From Bog-756 sp963737625 (lineage in GTDB: Bacteria; Actinomycetota; Acidimicrobiia; Acidimicrobiales; RAAP-2): DNA of 64,000 nucleotides. The notes beneath the pieces were generated by a model. It had not been told where the DNA came from, ran no database searches, and worked only from the letters and a program-made list of their open reading frames with translations. A program made the position numbers and the translations under genes. Positions 7,301-14,985 of the stretch are shown piece after piece. Location: contig CAVTTK010000006.1 of NCBI GenBank assembly GCA_963737625.1, positions 186,001-250,000 of the forward strand, written 5' to 3'. Position 1 is the stretch's first letter. Each line of letters opens with the position of its first letter.

Positions 7301-8968
7301 TCAGACCGGGCGCTGGCGCATGTCCCGATACCGCCGGACCAGGGTGGCTGTCGAGGAGTCCTGTTCGGAGAGGTCGGGCACGCCGGTGTCGGTCAGGGTC
7401 GGGGCCAGCTGTACGGCCATGACCTTGCCTAGCTCCACGCCCCACTGGTCGAACGAGTCGATGCCCCACACGGCTCCCTCGGTGAACACGGTGTGCTCGT
7501 AGAGGGCCACCAGCTGGCCGAGCACCGAGGGTGTCAGCTTCGGGGCAATGATGGTGGAGCTCGGGTGGTTGCCGGGCATCACCTTGTGGGGCACCACCCC
7601 GGGTGCCGTCCCCTCGGCGGCCACCTCCTCGGCCGTGCGGCCGAAGGCCAGCACCTTGGCCTGGGCGAAGCAGTTGGACATGAGCAGGTCCTGCTGGTCC
7701 CCGTGTTCATGGGTGGACTCGCCGAATCCGATGAAGTCGCAGGGGATCAGCTTGGTGCCCTGATGGAGGAGTTGATAGAAGGCGTGCTGGCCGTTGGTGC
7801 CCGGCTCCCCCCAGAAGATCTCGCCGGTCTGGCCCCACACCGGGGAGCCGTCGCGGCGGACGGACTTGCCGTTGGACTCCATGGTGAGCTGCTGGAGGTA
7901 GGCCGGGAAGCGGGCCAGACGCTGGCTGTAGGGAAGCACGGCGTGGGTCTCGGCACCGAACAGGTTGTCGTACCAGACGTTGAGCATCCCCTGGATGGCC
8001 GGCATGTTGGCTTCGAGCGGGGCGGTGGCGAAGTGCCGGTCGATGGTGTGGAAGCCGGCCAGCATGTCGGCGAAGGCCTCCGGACCGATGGCCACCATGA
8101 GCGAGAACCCGATGGCCGAGTCGAAGGAGTACCGGCCGCCCACCCAGTCCCAGAAGCCGAACATGTTGGCCGGGTCGATGCCGAACCGGGTGACCCCTTC
8201 CTCGTTGGTGGACACCGCCACGAAGTGCTTGGCCACGGCGTCTTCCCCCACCCCCAGGCCGTCGAGCAACCACGTCCGGGCGGCCGAGGCGTTGGTCAGT
8301 GTCTCCAGCGTGGTGAAGGTCTTGGAGCTCACCACGAACAGCGTCTCGGCCGGATCGAGGTCGTGGGTCTTCTGGTAGAGGTCGACCGGGTCGATGTTCG
8401 ACACGAAGCGGCAGTCGATGTCCGGGTCGGCGTAGTCCCGCAGGGCCTCGTAGGCCATGGCCGGACCGAGGTCCGATCCCCCGATGCCGATGTTGACCAC
8501 GGCGCGGATCCGGCGACCGGTGGCGCCCGTCCACCGCCCGCGGCGGATGGCGTCGGCCACCGAGCCCATCCGGTCCAGGACCTGGTGCACGTCGGCCACC
8601 ACATCCCGGCCATCGACCTCGAGATGCGAGCCCCTGGGCATGCGCAGGGCCACGTGGAGCACAGCCCGGTCCTCGGTGGTGTTGATGGGCCGACCGGCGA
8701 ACATGGCATCCCGACGCGCCTCGACACCGGCCCGGCGGGCCACGGCCATCAGGGCCTTGAGCGTGTCGGGAGTGGCGCGGTGCTTGGAGTAGTCGAGGTA
8801 GAGGTCACCGGCGGACACGGCCATCGACGAGCCGCGGCCGGGGTCCTCGGCGAACAGCTGGCGGAGGTGGCGGTGGCGGACCGCCTCGAAGTGTTCGGTG
8901 AGCACGCGCCATTCCTCGGTGGAGGGAACGTCCACCACGCCGTGGTCCGTCTCTGCTGTCGCGTCCAT
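7301..8968 (-). CDS. pgi: glucose-6-phosphate isomerase
   Basis: A 555-residue cytoplasmic enzyme interconverting glucose-6-phosphate and fructose-6-phosphate. Landmarks include VVNIGIGGSDLGP in the phosphate-binding SIS fold, SSKTFTTLET, FWDWVGGRYS, a glycine-rich GTNGQHAFYQ region with the active-site His, and SFDQWGVELGK with the catalytic Lys. Length matches the large bacterial/eukaryotic PGI type. The ATG at 8968 is preceded by GGAG. Reading continues open far upstream in this frame, but that part has no protein character. It is divergent from the response regulator at 9404 and converges with the desaturase. A single-gene unit serving glycolysis and gluconeogenesis. Confidence 0.97.
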   Translation of the reverse strand: MDATAETDHGVVDVPSTEEWRVLTEHFEAVRHRHLRQLFAEDPGRGSSMAVSAGDLYLDYSKHRATPDTLKALMAVARRAGVEARRDAMFAGRPINTTEDRAVLHVALRMPRGSHLEVDGRDVVADVHQVLDRMGSVADAIRRGRWTGATGRRIRAVVNIGIGGSDLGPAMAYEALRDYADPDIDCRFVSNIDPVDLYQKTHDLDPAETLFVVSSKTFTTLETLTNASAARTWLLDGLGVGEDAVAKHFVAVSTNEEGVTRFGIDPANMFGFWDWVGGRYSFDSAIGFSLMVAIGPEAFADMLAGFHTIDRHFATAPLEANMPAIQGMLNVWYDNLFGAETHAVLPYSQRLARFPAYLQQLTMESNGKSVRRDGSPVWGQTGEIFWGEPGTNGQHAFYQLLHQGTKLIPCDFIGFGESTHEHGDQQDLLMSNCFAQAKVLAFGRTAEEVAAEGTAPGVVPHKVMPGNHPSSTIIAPKLTPSVLGQLVALYEHTVFTEGAVWGIDSFDQWGVELGKVMAVQLAPTLTDTGVPDLSEQDSSTATLVRRYRDMRQRPV

Positions 8969-9075
8969 GCCGCTCCGTTCACAGTCGGTTCGATGAGGCC
9001 GGCAGGCCCGGGCCGGGCCCCGCGTGGCCCACCCGGCAGTCGCCCGCGCTGGCCTGAACCAGAAGATTACCCACC

Positions 9076-9119
9076 ATTCACCGTCCAGTGACCTGACGAT
9101 CGCGTCCCGTTCACCTGGG
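9076..9119 (+). promoter_or_regulatory. PHO-box-like array of four 11-bp units before the first response regulator
   Basis: Four consecutive 11-base units read ATTCACCGTCC, AGTGACCTGAC, GATCGCGTCCC and GTTCACCTGGG. Against the GTTCACC heptamer of actinobacterial PhoP sites they match 6, 4, 4 and 7 of 7. The array lies in the 435-base gap 8969-9403, on the strand of the response regulator but 284 bases from its start. Alternatively it could act on pgi, 108 bases away on the other side. Apart from this array I see no gene in the gap. Confidence 0.5.
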
Positions 9120-9403
9120 CTTCCTAGGTTGCAACGGATGGGGGACGACCGCGACATCCGCTGCACCGGCACCGGCCGGTCTCCGGCCGTTCCCCGGGTC
9201 AGACCTCCGGCGGGGTCGGTCCGCCCGGAGACCTGGCGCCGGCTGCCTCTCACGGCAACGTCATCCGGCACAGTCCCGCTGCAGCTTCGGTCCAGCTGCG
9301 GCGTGTGCGCCCGCCGGCACCGAACCCCCGGGCCGGCCAGCGCGCCGTCCCGGGGGGCTGGTGATCGCCCATGACCCTGGCTCTCCGATCGACGGAGGAG
9401 GGC

Positions 9404-10117
9404 ATGCTTCCCCCGGAGGGTCACCCCACCATTCTCATCATCGATGACGACGGCCAGTCCCGTGAGTGGCTGGCGGCCACGCTGTCCGTGGAGGGATTCG
9501 ACGTGGTCATGGCGGCCGACGGGTCCGAAGGTGTGGCCCAGACGGCGGCGGCCCACCCGTCCCTGATCCTGCTGGCCATGGAACTGGGCGATGCCCAGGG
9601 CCTGTCCGTCTACCGTCGCATCTGCTCCATCTCCTCGGCCCCGGTGATCATGGTGACGGCGCGGCACGACGAACTCGACGCCGTGGTGGCCCTCGAGGCC
9701 GGTGCGGCCGACCACATCATCAAGCCCCCCCGCCCCCGCGAGTTGACGGCCCGCATCCGGGCCGTCCTGCGGAGGGTGGGGAGCCCCTCGACCACTCCGG
9801 TGGTCGAGCCGCCGGTCAGCGTCTACGACCTGGGGCCGGTCCGCATCGACCTTCCGCTCCGTCAGGTGGTGGTGCGCGGCCGTGAGGTCGAGCTGGCCCG
9901 CAAGGAGTTCGAGCTGCTGACGCTCCTGGTGTCCGAGGCCGGCAACGTGGTCACCCGCACCCAGTGCATGGAGCGGATCTGGCGGGACCGCACCAAAGCG
10001 GACAGCCGCACCCTCGACACCCACGTCAAGCGGCTGCGCAAGAAGGTCGAGCTCACCCCGGCGGAACCGCAGCACGTCCTCACGGTGCGCGGCATCGGCT
10101 ACCGCTTCAAGCCGTAG
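9404..10117 (+). CDS. OmpR-family response regulator lacking the phosphoacceptor aspartate
   Basis: A 237-residue protein with an N-terminal receiver domain (1-120) and a C-terminal winged-helix DNA-binding domain (about 135-235, ending VRGIGYRFKP). The acidic pocket D14-D15-D16, the switch Thr85 and Lys107 are kept. The residue that should be phosphorylated is Ala58 (LILLAMEL, where the family has LLDxxLP). The second regulator at 11383 has Asp at the same number. It is therefore unlikely to be controlled by ordinary phosphorylation and may act as a constitutive or ligand-gated regulator. The ATG at 9404 directly follows GGAGGAGG; an ATG at 9371 lacks a site. No histidine kinase is adjacent. 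A strong hairpin follows the stop, so it is probably monocistronic. Confidence 0.85.
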   Translation: MLPPEGHPTILIIDDDGQSREWLAATLSVEGFDVVMAADGSEGVAQTAAAHPSLILLAMELGDAQGLSVYRRICSISSAPVIMVTARHDELDAVVALEAGAADHIIKPPRPRELTARIRAVLRRVGSPSTTPVVEPPVSVYDLGPVRIDLPLRQVVVRGREVELARKEFELLTLLVSEAGNVVTRTQCMERIWRDRTKADSRTLDTHVKRLRKKVELTPAEPQHVLTVRGIGYRFKP

Positions 10118-10149
10118 CCGACGCCCCACCCAGGGGTGTGGGGCGTCGG
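10118..10149 (+). terminator. 12-bp hairpin terminator after the response regulator
   Basis: A perfect 12-bp stem, CCGACGCCCCAC with GTGGGGCGTCGG, and an 8-base loop start at the first base after the stop codon. There is no U-tract, as is common in actinobacteria. It separates the regulator from the fluoride operon. Confidence 0.7.
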
Positions 10150-10236
10150 GTAGCCCGGGATGGTTGCCCTTCCTGCCCTCCGGCCCCTCCCGAGGATTGC
10201 CGCCTACGGGTCCGGGCCGTGCCGTAGCATCGTGCC

Positions 10237-10284
10237 GGCGATGGAGTTCGCCCTAACCGCCGGCACCGGCTGATGACTCCTACC
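10237..10284 (+). promoter_or_regulatory. fluoride riboswitch (crcB motif RNA)
   Basis: The sequence runs GGCGATGG, then TTCGCC closing the first stem, then CTAACCGCC, and ends GGCTGATGACTCCTAC. These blocks match the conserved crcB RNA: the GGCGATGG/CGCC hairpin, the A-rich junction and the UGAUG...CUCCUAC 3' segment that form the fluoride pocket. It ends 36 bases before the first fluC start. Fluoride binding is expected to switch on the two channel genes; no terminator hairpin is obvious between it and the start, so control may be at translation initiation (the GGAGGG site follows at about 10309). An in-frame ATG at 10273 lies inside the motif and is not a start. Confidence 0.88.
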
Positions 10285-10320
10285 GGAAGAGCACGTCACG
10301 CGAGACCGGAGGGAACAACG

Positions 10321-10827
10321 ATGCCGTCACCTGGAGCGGGGCCGAGACCATCCGTTCCCCAGGCCCCGCTGCGCCTGGTGGCCATCGCCGTCGGGGGAGC
10401 CCTCGGCACGCTGGCCCGCTACGGGACCGACCGGGCCGTCGTGGTATCCGCTGCCGGATTCCCCTGGGCCACCTTCGCCGTCAATGTGACCGGGTCGTTC
10501 ATCCTCGGACTCATCATGACCCTCGTGGTGGAGCGGTGGCCCCCGACGCGCTTCGTCCGCCCCTTTGCCGCCATCGGATTCTGCGGGGGATTCACCACCT
10601 TCTCCACGCTGGCCGTCGAGACGGCGCAGCGGGCCCGACACGGACACGTCGCCCTGGCCGCCGGTTACGTGGCGGCGACCCTGGTCGCCGGGGTGGCGGC
10701 CGCCATGCTGGGCATGGCCGTGGCCCGGGGGCGGCTGCTCCCGGCAACCCGCAACCAACCCATCCCCGACCCCGACGACCTGGGGTCACTCACCTCCCGG
10801 TCCGACTCCGACGGACCCCGGCCATGA
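10321..10827 (+). CDS. crcB: fluoride channel FluC/CrcB, first subunit
   Basis: A 168-residue small membrane protein with four hydrophobic segments. Family motifs are GGALGTLARYG in TM1, the NVTGSFILG segment in TM2, and GFCGGFTTFSTLAVE in TM3, with the Phe residues and Thr/Ser track that line the fluoride pore. FluC forms dual-topology dimers that let F- leave the cell. The GGAGGG ribosome-binding site before 10321 fixes the start. It overlaps crcB2 by four bases (ATGA). A 30-residue N-terminal and a 30-residue C-terminal hydrophilic tail are longer than usual. It is under the fluoride riboswitch. Confidence 0.93.
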   Translation: MPSPGAGPRPSVPQAPLRLVAIAVGGALGTLARYGTDRAVVVSAAGFPWATFAVNVTGSFILGLIMTLVVERWPPTRFVRPFAAIGFCGGFTTFSTLAVETAQRARHGHVALAAGYVAATLVAGVAAAMLGMAVARGRLLPATRNQPIPDPDDLGSLTSRSDSDGPRP

Positions 10828-11192
10828 TCCTGGCCGGCGTGATGGTGGCCGGGGCCTGCGGCGCCGTCCTCCGGTACCTGGTCGACCACACGGTCCAACG
10901 TCGGGCCGGGGGCGGGTTCCCGTATGGCACCCTGGCCATCAACGTCAGCGGCTCCCTGGTCCTCGGCCTCATCACCGGCTTCGCCCTCCACCACGGGGTC
11001 TCAGCCGCCTGGCTCACCGTCGCCGGCACCGGCCTCGTCGGCGCCTACACCACCTTCTCCACCGTGGCCTTCGATACCGTGCGCCTGGCCGAGGCCGAGC
11101 GCTGGCGTCCGGCCCTCTGGAACGTGGCGTCCAGCATCGGCCTGGGCCTGGCGGCGGCGGCCCTGGGCCTGGCCGTGGGCTCGGCCCTCTGA
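10824..11192 (+). CDS. crcB: fluoride channel FluC/CrcB, second subunit
   Basis: A 122-residue FluC paralogue, shorter than its neighbour and near the family minimum. It carries GACGAVLRYLVD, NVSGSLVLG and GLVGAYTTFSTVAFD. Where two crcB genes sit together, the proteins usually have fixed opposite orientations and form a heterodimer, whereas single-gene species use one dual-topology protein; that is the likely arrangement here. Translation is coupled to the first gene through the ATGA overlap. No separate promoter is visible. It is followed by about 190 bases leading to the second response regulator. Confidence 0.93.
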   Translation: MILAGVMVAGACGAVLRYLVDHTVQRRAGGGFPYGTLAINVSGSLVLGLITGFALHHGVSAAWLTVAGTGLVGAYTTFSTVAFDTVRLAEAERWRPALWNVASSIGLGLAAAALGLAVGSAL

Positions 11193-11293
11193 CGCCCACA
11201 CCGGGTCCCCGGCCGGCCCGATCCGAGCCCATCGGGACGGAGAAGCCGCCGCCTTACCGGGCTGACCTGGGAGAACGTCCGATGCCGCGCAAC

Positions 11294-11348
11294 GTTTACC
11301 CAATGATCACCCCGGTGTCGCCCGTCGGTCGTCCGGCGTTCATCTCCC
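11294..11348 (+). promoter_or_regulatory. PHO-box-like array of five 11-bp units before the second response regulator
   Basis: Five units in perfect 11-base register: GTTTACCCAAT, GATCACCCCGG, TGTCGCCCGTC, GGTCGTCCGGC, GTTCATCTCCC. Three match GTTCACC in 6 of 7 positions and two in 4 of 7. It ends 34 bases before the start codon, on the coding strand, as expected for an autoregulated PhoP/RegX3-type gene. Confidence 0.6.
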
Positions 11349-11382
11349 CTCCTTACTCTCCGTGCGGAGGTGTTGCCGGTCC

Positions 11383-12213
11383 ATGGTCACCGAAGGCGAG
11401 AGCATCAGGGTCCTCGTGGTGGAGGACGAGGAGTCCTATCGCCAGGCCCTCGTCTCCGGCCTGGGGCGGGAGGGCTTCGCCGTGGAGGTGGCGGCCGACG
11501 GCACCGAGGCCCTGCGCAGCTTCACCGAGCGCCCCCCCGACATCGTCCTGCTCGACATCCTGTTGCCGGGGATGCGGGGTATCGAGGTGTGCCGCCGCAT
11601 GCGAGAGCTGTCCCAGGTGCCCATCGTGATGGTCAGTGCCGTCGACGCCGAGCTGGACGTGGTCCTGGGCTTCGAGCTGGGCGCGTCGGGCTACGTCACC
11701 AAGCCCTTCCGCCTCCGCGAGCTGGTGGCCCGCATGCACGCCATCCTCCGCCGGGTGTCGCCGCCGGAGGGCGCCGAGGCGGAGACCGCCCCCCTCGACA
11801 CGTTCCCCGGGCCAGGATCCCCGGGTCAGGGGCTCGATCCCCTGACCAGTTTCGGGTCGGTGACCGTCGACTTCGTGCGGCGGGAGGTGGCCGTGGCCGG
11901 GGCCCGGACCCACCTGTCCCGACGTGAGTTCGACCTGCTGGCCGTGCTGCTGTCCCCCCCGCGATGGGTGCGGACGAGGGACGAGCTGATTGACCTGCTG
12001 TGGCCGGACCGGTTCCTGTCCGACAGCCGTACCCTGGACACCCACATCCACCGGCTCCGGGCCAAACTCGAACCGGACCCCGCGGAACCGCGCTACATCG
12101 TGACCGTGCGGGGGGTGGGTTTCCGTATCGACCCCGACGGGGCGCCCGATCCGCCGCCCCGCACGGCGGCCGTCCGGGCCCTCGACGAGGAGCGCCGCTC
12201 GACGAGGGCCTAG
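11383..12213 (+). CDS. OmpR-family response regulator, PhoP/RegX3-like
   Basis: A 276-residue regulator with an intact receiver: acidic residues E14-D15-E16, phosphoacceptor Asp58 in LLDILLPG, Ser85, Lys107. The DNA-binding winged helix spans about 145-250, with the DTHIHRLRAKLE recognition helix and VRGVGFRIDPD wing. A Pro/Gly linker of about 35 residues separates the domains and a 25-residue charged tail follows. Its place beside pstSCAB and the PHO-like array in its own promoter suggest it is the phosphate-starvation regulator. Start at ATG 11383; GGAGG lies 12 bases upstream, and a GTG at 11362 is an alternative. Its stop codon overlaps the convergent pstB stop. The partner kinase is not in the window. 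Confidence 0.85.
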   Translation: MVTEGESIRVLVVEDEESYRQALVSGLGREGFAVEVAADGTEALRSFTERPPDIVLLDILLPGMRGIEVCRRMRELSQVPIVMVSAVDAELDVVLGFELGASGYVTKPFRLRELVARMHAILRRVSPPEGAEAETAPLDTFPGPGSPGQGLDPLTSFGSVTVDFVRREVAVAGARTHLSRREFDLLAVLLSPPRWVRTRDELIDLLWPDRFLSDSRTLDTHIHRLRAKLEPDPAEPRYIVTVRGVGFRIDPDGAPDPPPRTAAVRALDEERRSTRA

Positions 12214-13064
12214 CCGAACCGACCGTTCACGTAGTCGAGGGTGCGGGGATCGGTCGGCTCGCTGAACAGCTTGGCCGTCGGGCCGAACTCGATGAGCTCA
12301 CCCGCCTTGTCCTCACCCATCAAGAGGAAGGCACACCGGTCAGACACCCGCATGGCCTGCTGCATGTTGTGGGTCACGATGATGATGGTCACCCGGTGCT
12401 TGAGCTCGCCGACCAGTTCCTCGATCCGCTTGGTGGCGATGGGGTCGAGCGCCGAGGTGGGTTCGTCCATCAACAGCACCTCGGGCTCCACGGCCAAGGC
12501 CCGGGCGATGCACAGCCTCTGCTGCTCCCCGCCCGACAGGGTGGAGGCGTGGGCCTTCAGTCGGTCCTTCACGCTGTCCCACAGGGCGGCGCCGATCAGT
12601 GCCGACTCGGCCGCCTCGTCCAGCAGTGGTTTCTTCCTCACGCCGTTGAATTTGAGCCCGGCTACGGCGTTCTCGTAGATGCTCATGGTGGGGAAGGGGT
12701 TGGGACGCTGGAACACCATGCCCACCCGGCTGCGGAGCAGTGTGGCATCCGTGGATCCGGCGTTGACGTCGAGGTCGCCGAGCATGATCTGGCCCCCGAC
12801 CTTGGCCGACCGCACCGTGTCGTGCATGCGGTTGAGGGCCCGCAGGAGGGTGGTCTTCCCCGAGCCCGAGGGCCCGATGAGGGCGGTGATCTCCCCTTCG
12901 TGGGCATCGAAACTCACGTCGCGCACCGCCGTTCGTCCGGCGAACGCCACGGACACGTCGTCCAACGACATCACGGGTTGGCCCACGGGTGGTTCCAACA
13001 GCACTTGCGCGGTATTCAACGAGAGTCCTTCTGTGGTGGATGTCTTGGCGGCCGGATCAATCAT
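12210..13064 (-). CDS. pstB: phosphate ABC transporter ATP-binding protein PstB
   Basis: A 284-residue ATPase that powers the Pst phosphate importer. It has the Walker A GPSGSGKTT, the Q-loop FQRPNPFP (characteristic of PstB), the ABC signature LSGGEQQRL, Walker B VLLMDEPTSALDP and the switch His in VTHNMQQ. The ATG at 13064 follows GAGGGAG and overlaps the pstA stop by four bases. About 30 residues precede the ABC core. It is the last gene of pstS-pstC-pstA-pstB; no phoU follows. Its stop codon shares a CTAG with the convergent response-regulator stop. Confidence 0.96.
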   Translation of the reverse strand: MIDPAAKTSTTEGLSLNTAQVLLEPPVGQPVMSLDDVSVAFAGRTAVRDVSFDAHEGEITALIGPSGSGKTTLLRALNRMHDTVRSAKVGGQIMLGDLDVNAGSTDATLLRSRVGMVFQRPNPFPTMSIYENAVAGLKFNGVRKKPLLDEAAESALIGAALWDSVKDRLKAHASTLSGGEQQRLCIARALAVEPEVLLMDEPTSALDPIATKRIEELVGELKHRVTIIIVTHNMQQAMRVSDRCAFLLMGEDKAGELIEFGPTAKLFSEPTDPRTLDYVNGRFG

Positions 13065-13975
13065 CGTCGCTCCCTCTGCATTCGTGCTGCGAGTACACGG
13101 CTTCCCACGCTCAGCACCAGGACGATCACCATGAGTAGGAGCGCGGCGCCCCAGGCCACCTGGACGAGGTCGTCGTAAGGCTGACTGCTGTAGTTGTAGA
13201 TGAGGATGGGCAGAGCCTCCATGGGTTTGGTCGGGTTCCACTGGAGATACTGGTTGCCGAAGATGGTCAGCAGGAGGGGAGCCGTCTCCCCGATCCCGCG
13301 GGCCACGGCCAGGAGGACCCCGGTGATGATGCCGGGTAGGGCGGCGGGGATCACCACCCGGCGGGCGATGGTGGACCGCCTGGCCCCGAGGGCCAGGCCC
13401 GCCTCGCTCAGATGGGCCGGAACACCCCGGATGGCCGTCTCGCCGGCCCGCATGATCACCGGCAGCATGATGATGCCGATGGCGAAGGCGCCGGCCAGGC
13501 CGCTGTAGCCGCCGAAGTTCCGCACGATGGCGATGTACCCGAAGATGCCGATGGTGATCGACGGCACGCCGGTCATCACGTCGGCCATGAACCGGATGCC
13601 GGCGGCGATCTTCCCGTCCGATTCGGCCAGGAACAGTCCGCACAGAAGCCCCACCGGCACCGTGACCGCGGTGGCGATTACGGCGATCTCCACCGTCCCC
13701 ACGATGGCGTTCCACACGCCACCTCCGGGAATGCCCTCGGGCACGGTGACCTTGGTGAAGAAGTCCACGTTCCAGGCGGGCAGGCCCTTGATGACGACAT
13801 AGACCACCACGGCCACGAGGGGCACGATGGCGATGCCCAGCGCGATCCAGCACAGGACGATTGCTGTACGCGAGTAGGCCTTGCGCCGCTTGAGCGACGC
13901 CGCGGCCACATCCTGGATGAGGGCCCGCCGCTGGAGGATCGGATCAACCGAGGCGTCGAAGCTGAGTGTGGTCAT
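13061..13975 (-). CDS. pstA: phosphate ABC transporter permease PstA
   Basis: A 304-residue inner-membrane permease with six hydrophobic segments. The first runs TAIVLCWIALGIAIVPLVAV. The EAA loop that docks on PstB reads EAGLALGARRSTIARRVVIP, and a PstA-typical GIGETAPLL follows. It pairs with PstC to form the phosphate channel. The ATG at 13975 overlaps the last base of the pstC stop (TGATG), so translation is coupled. About 35 hydrophilic residues precede the first membrane helix. Confidence 0.95.
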   Translation of the reverse strand: MTTLSFDASVDPILQRRALIQDVAAASLKRRKAYSRTAIVLCWIALGIAIVPLVAVVVYVVIKGLPAWNVDFFTKVTVPEGIPGGGVWNAIVGTVEIAVIATAVTVPVGLLCGLFLAESDGKIAAGIRFMADVMTGVPSITIGIFGYIAIVRNFGGYSGLAGAFAIGIIMLPVIMRAGETAIRGVPAHLSEAGLALGARRSTIARRVVIPAALPGIITGVLLAVARGIGETAPLLLTIFGNQYLQWNPTKPMEALPILIYNYSSQPYDDLVQVAWGAALLLMVIVLVLSVGSRVLAARMQRERR

Positions 13976-14985
13976 CAGGCCACCGCCACCGAGGCCGCCG
14001 AGGCGACGACATCAGTACCGCCGGAACCGCCGCCGCTCCGGGCCGACGAGCGCACGAGCATCCGTGCCGCGGCGTTCACGGCGATGCCGATGACCAAGAG
14101 CACCAGGCCGGCACCGAACAGGGCACTGAGCTCGGTGCCGGTCGCCTCACCGAAGTTGTTGACGATGAGCGAAGGCAGCGTGGCCGCTGCGCTCTTGACG
14201 GAGTGGGCGATGTAGGGCGAGTTGCCGATGACCAGGGCCACGGCCACGGTCTCCCCCAGTGCCCTCCCGGTGGCCAGCGTGAACGCACCCAGGAGCCCGG
14301 TACGGGAGCCGGGCACCACCACCTTGCGGAGCACCTGCCACCGGGTGGCGCCGAGGGCCATCGCCCCCTCGACCTGCTCGTTGGGCACCACGGCCAGAAC
14401 GTCCCGGGAGATGGCCACCATGGTGGGGAGGATCATGATGAAGAGGATCACCCCGGCGAGCAGCAACCCGACACCCTCGTTGGGCCCGTTGAACAGCCCG
14501 GTCCACCCGAGCACCGAGGTGAGGAAGGGTTCGACGTACTCGCGGAACAGCGGGGCCAGCACGATGAGACCCCACAGGCCGTAGACCACGCTGGGCACGG
14601 CGGCCAGGAGCTCCACGGCCGATGACAGCCCGGCCCGGAGCCGATGGGGGACGAGGTAGGCCAGCGCCAGTGCCGTCCCTAGGCCGATGGGAACGGCCAG
14701 CACCACGGCGATGGCCGTCGTCTCGATGGTGCCGAGGATGAAGGGGAGGAGCCCGTACTGCTGGTTGTTGGGGTTCCAGGTCTTCTGGATGATCCAGGAG
14801 AAACCGAGGGTGGAGAAAGCCGGGCGGGCCTGGACGATAATCGAGACGATGTACCACACCACGAGGGCCACGAAAATGGCCACCACAGTGGCCAACAACC
14901 CCCGGTAGACGCCGTTGGAGAGGGCGAAGCGCCCGCCGCGCTTCGCCCCTTTCCCCGGCTCGGGCATGGTGGTGGTCACGGCCAC
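13975..14985 (-). CDS. pstC: phosphate ABC transporter permease PstC
   Basis: A 336-residue permease, partner of PstA. Hydrophobic segments begin with GLLATVVAIFVALVVWYIVS. The EAA motif reads EGAMALGATRWQVLRKVVVP and is followed by GRALGETVAVALVIG, the usual PstC segment. The GTG at 14985 is taken as start; a GTG at 14979 and an ATG at 14967 are alternatives, and no good ribosome-binding site marks any of them. As the sequence stands the pstS frame runs 10 bases into this gene; if the apparent pstS frameshift is corrected the gap is 37 bases. Confidence 0.93.
   Translation of the reverse strand: MAVTTTMPEPGKGAKRGGRFALSNGVYRGLLATVVAIFVALVVWYIVSIIVQARPAFSTLGFSWIIQKTWNPNNQQYGLLPFILGTIETTAIAVVLAVPIGLGTALALAYLVPHRLRAGLSSAVELLAAVPSVVYGLWGLIVLAPLFREYVEPFLTSVLGWTGLFNGPNEGVGLLLAGVILFIMILPTMVAISRDVLAVVPNEQVEGAMALGATRWQVLRKVVVPGSRTGLLGAFTLATGRALGETVAVALVIGNSPYIAHSVKSAAATLPSLIVNNFGEATGTELSALFGAGLVLLVIGIAVNAAARMLVRSSARSGGGSGGTDVVASAASVAVA

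Noticed and set aside
9024..9374. Possible small gene in the pgi/regulator gap
   Set aside because: No ribosome-binding site, Arg/Pro/Ser-rich translation, and it covers the PHO-like repeats.
12210..13853. Extension of pstB upstream through pstA in one frame
   Set aside because: The true pstB start is at the ATGA overlap with a good ribosome-binding site; the upstream part is a shadow of pstA.
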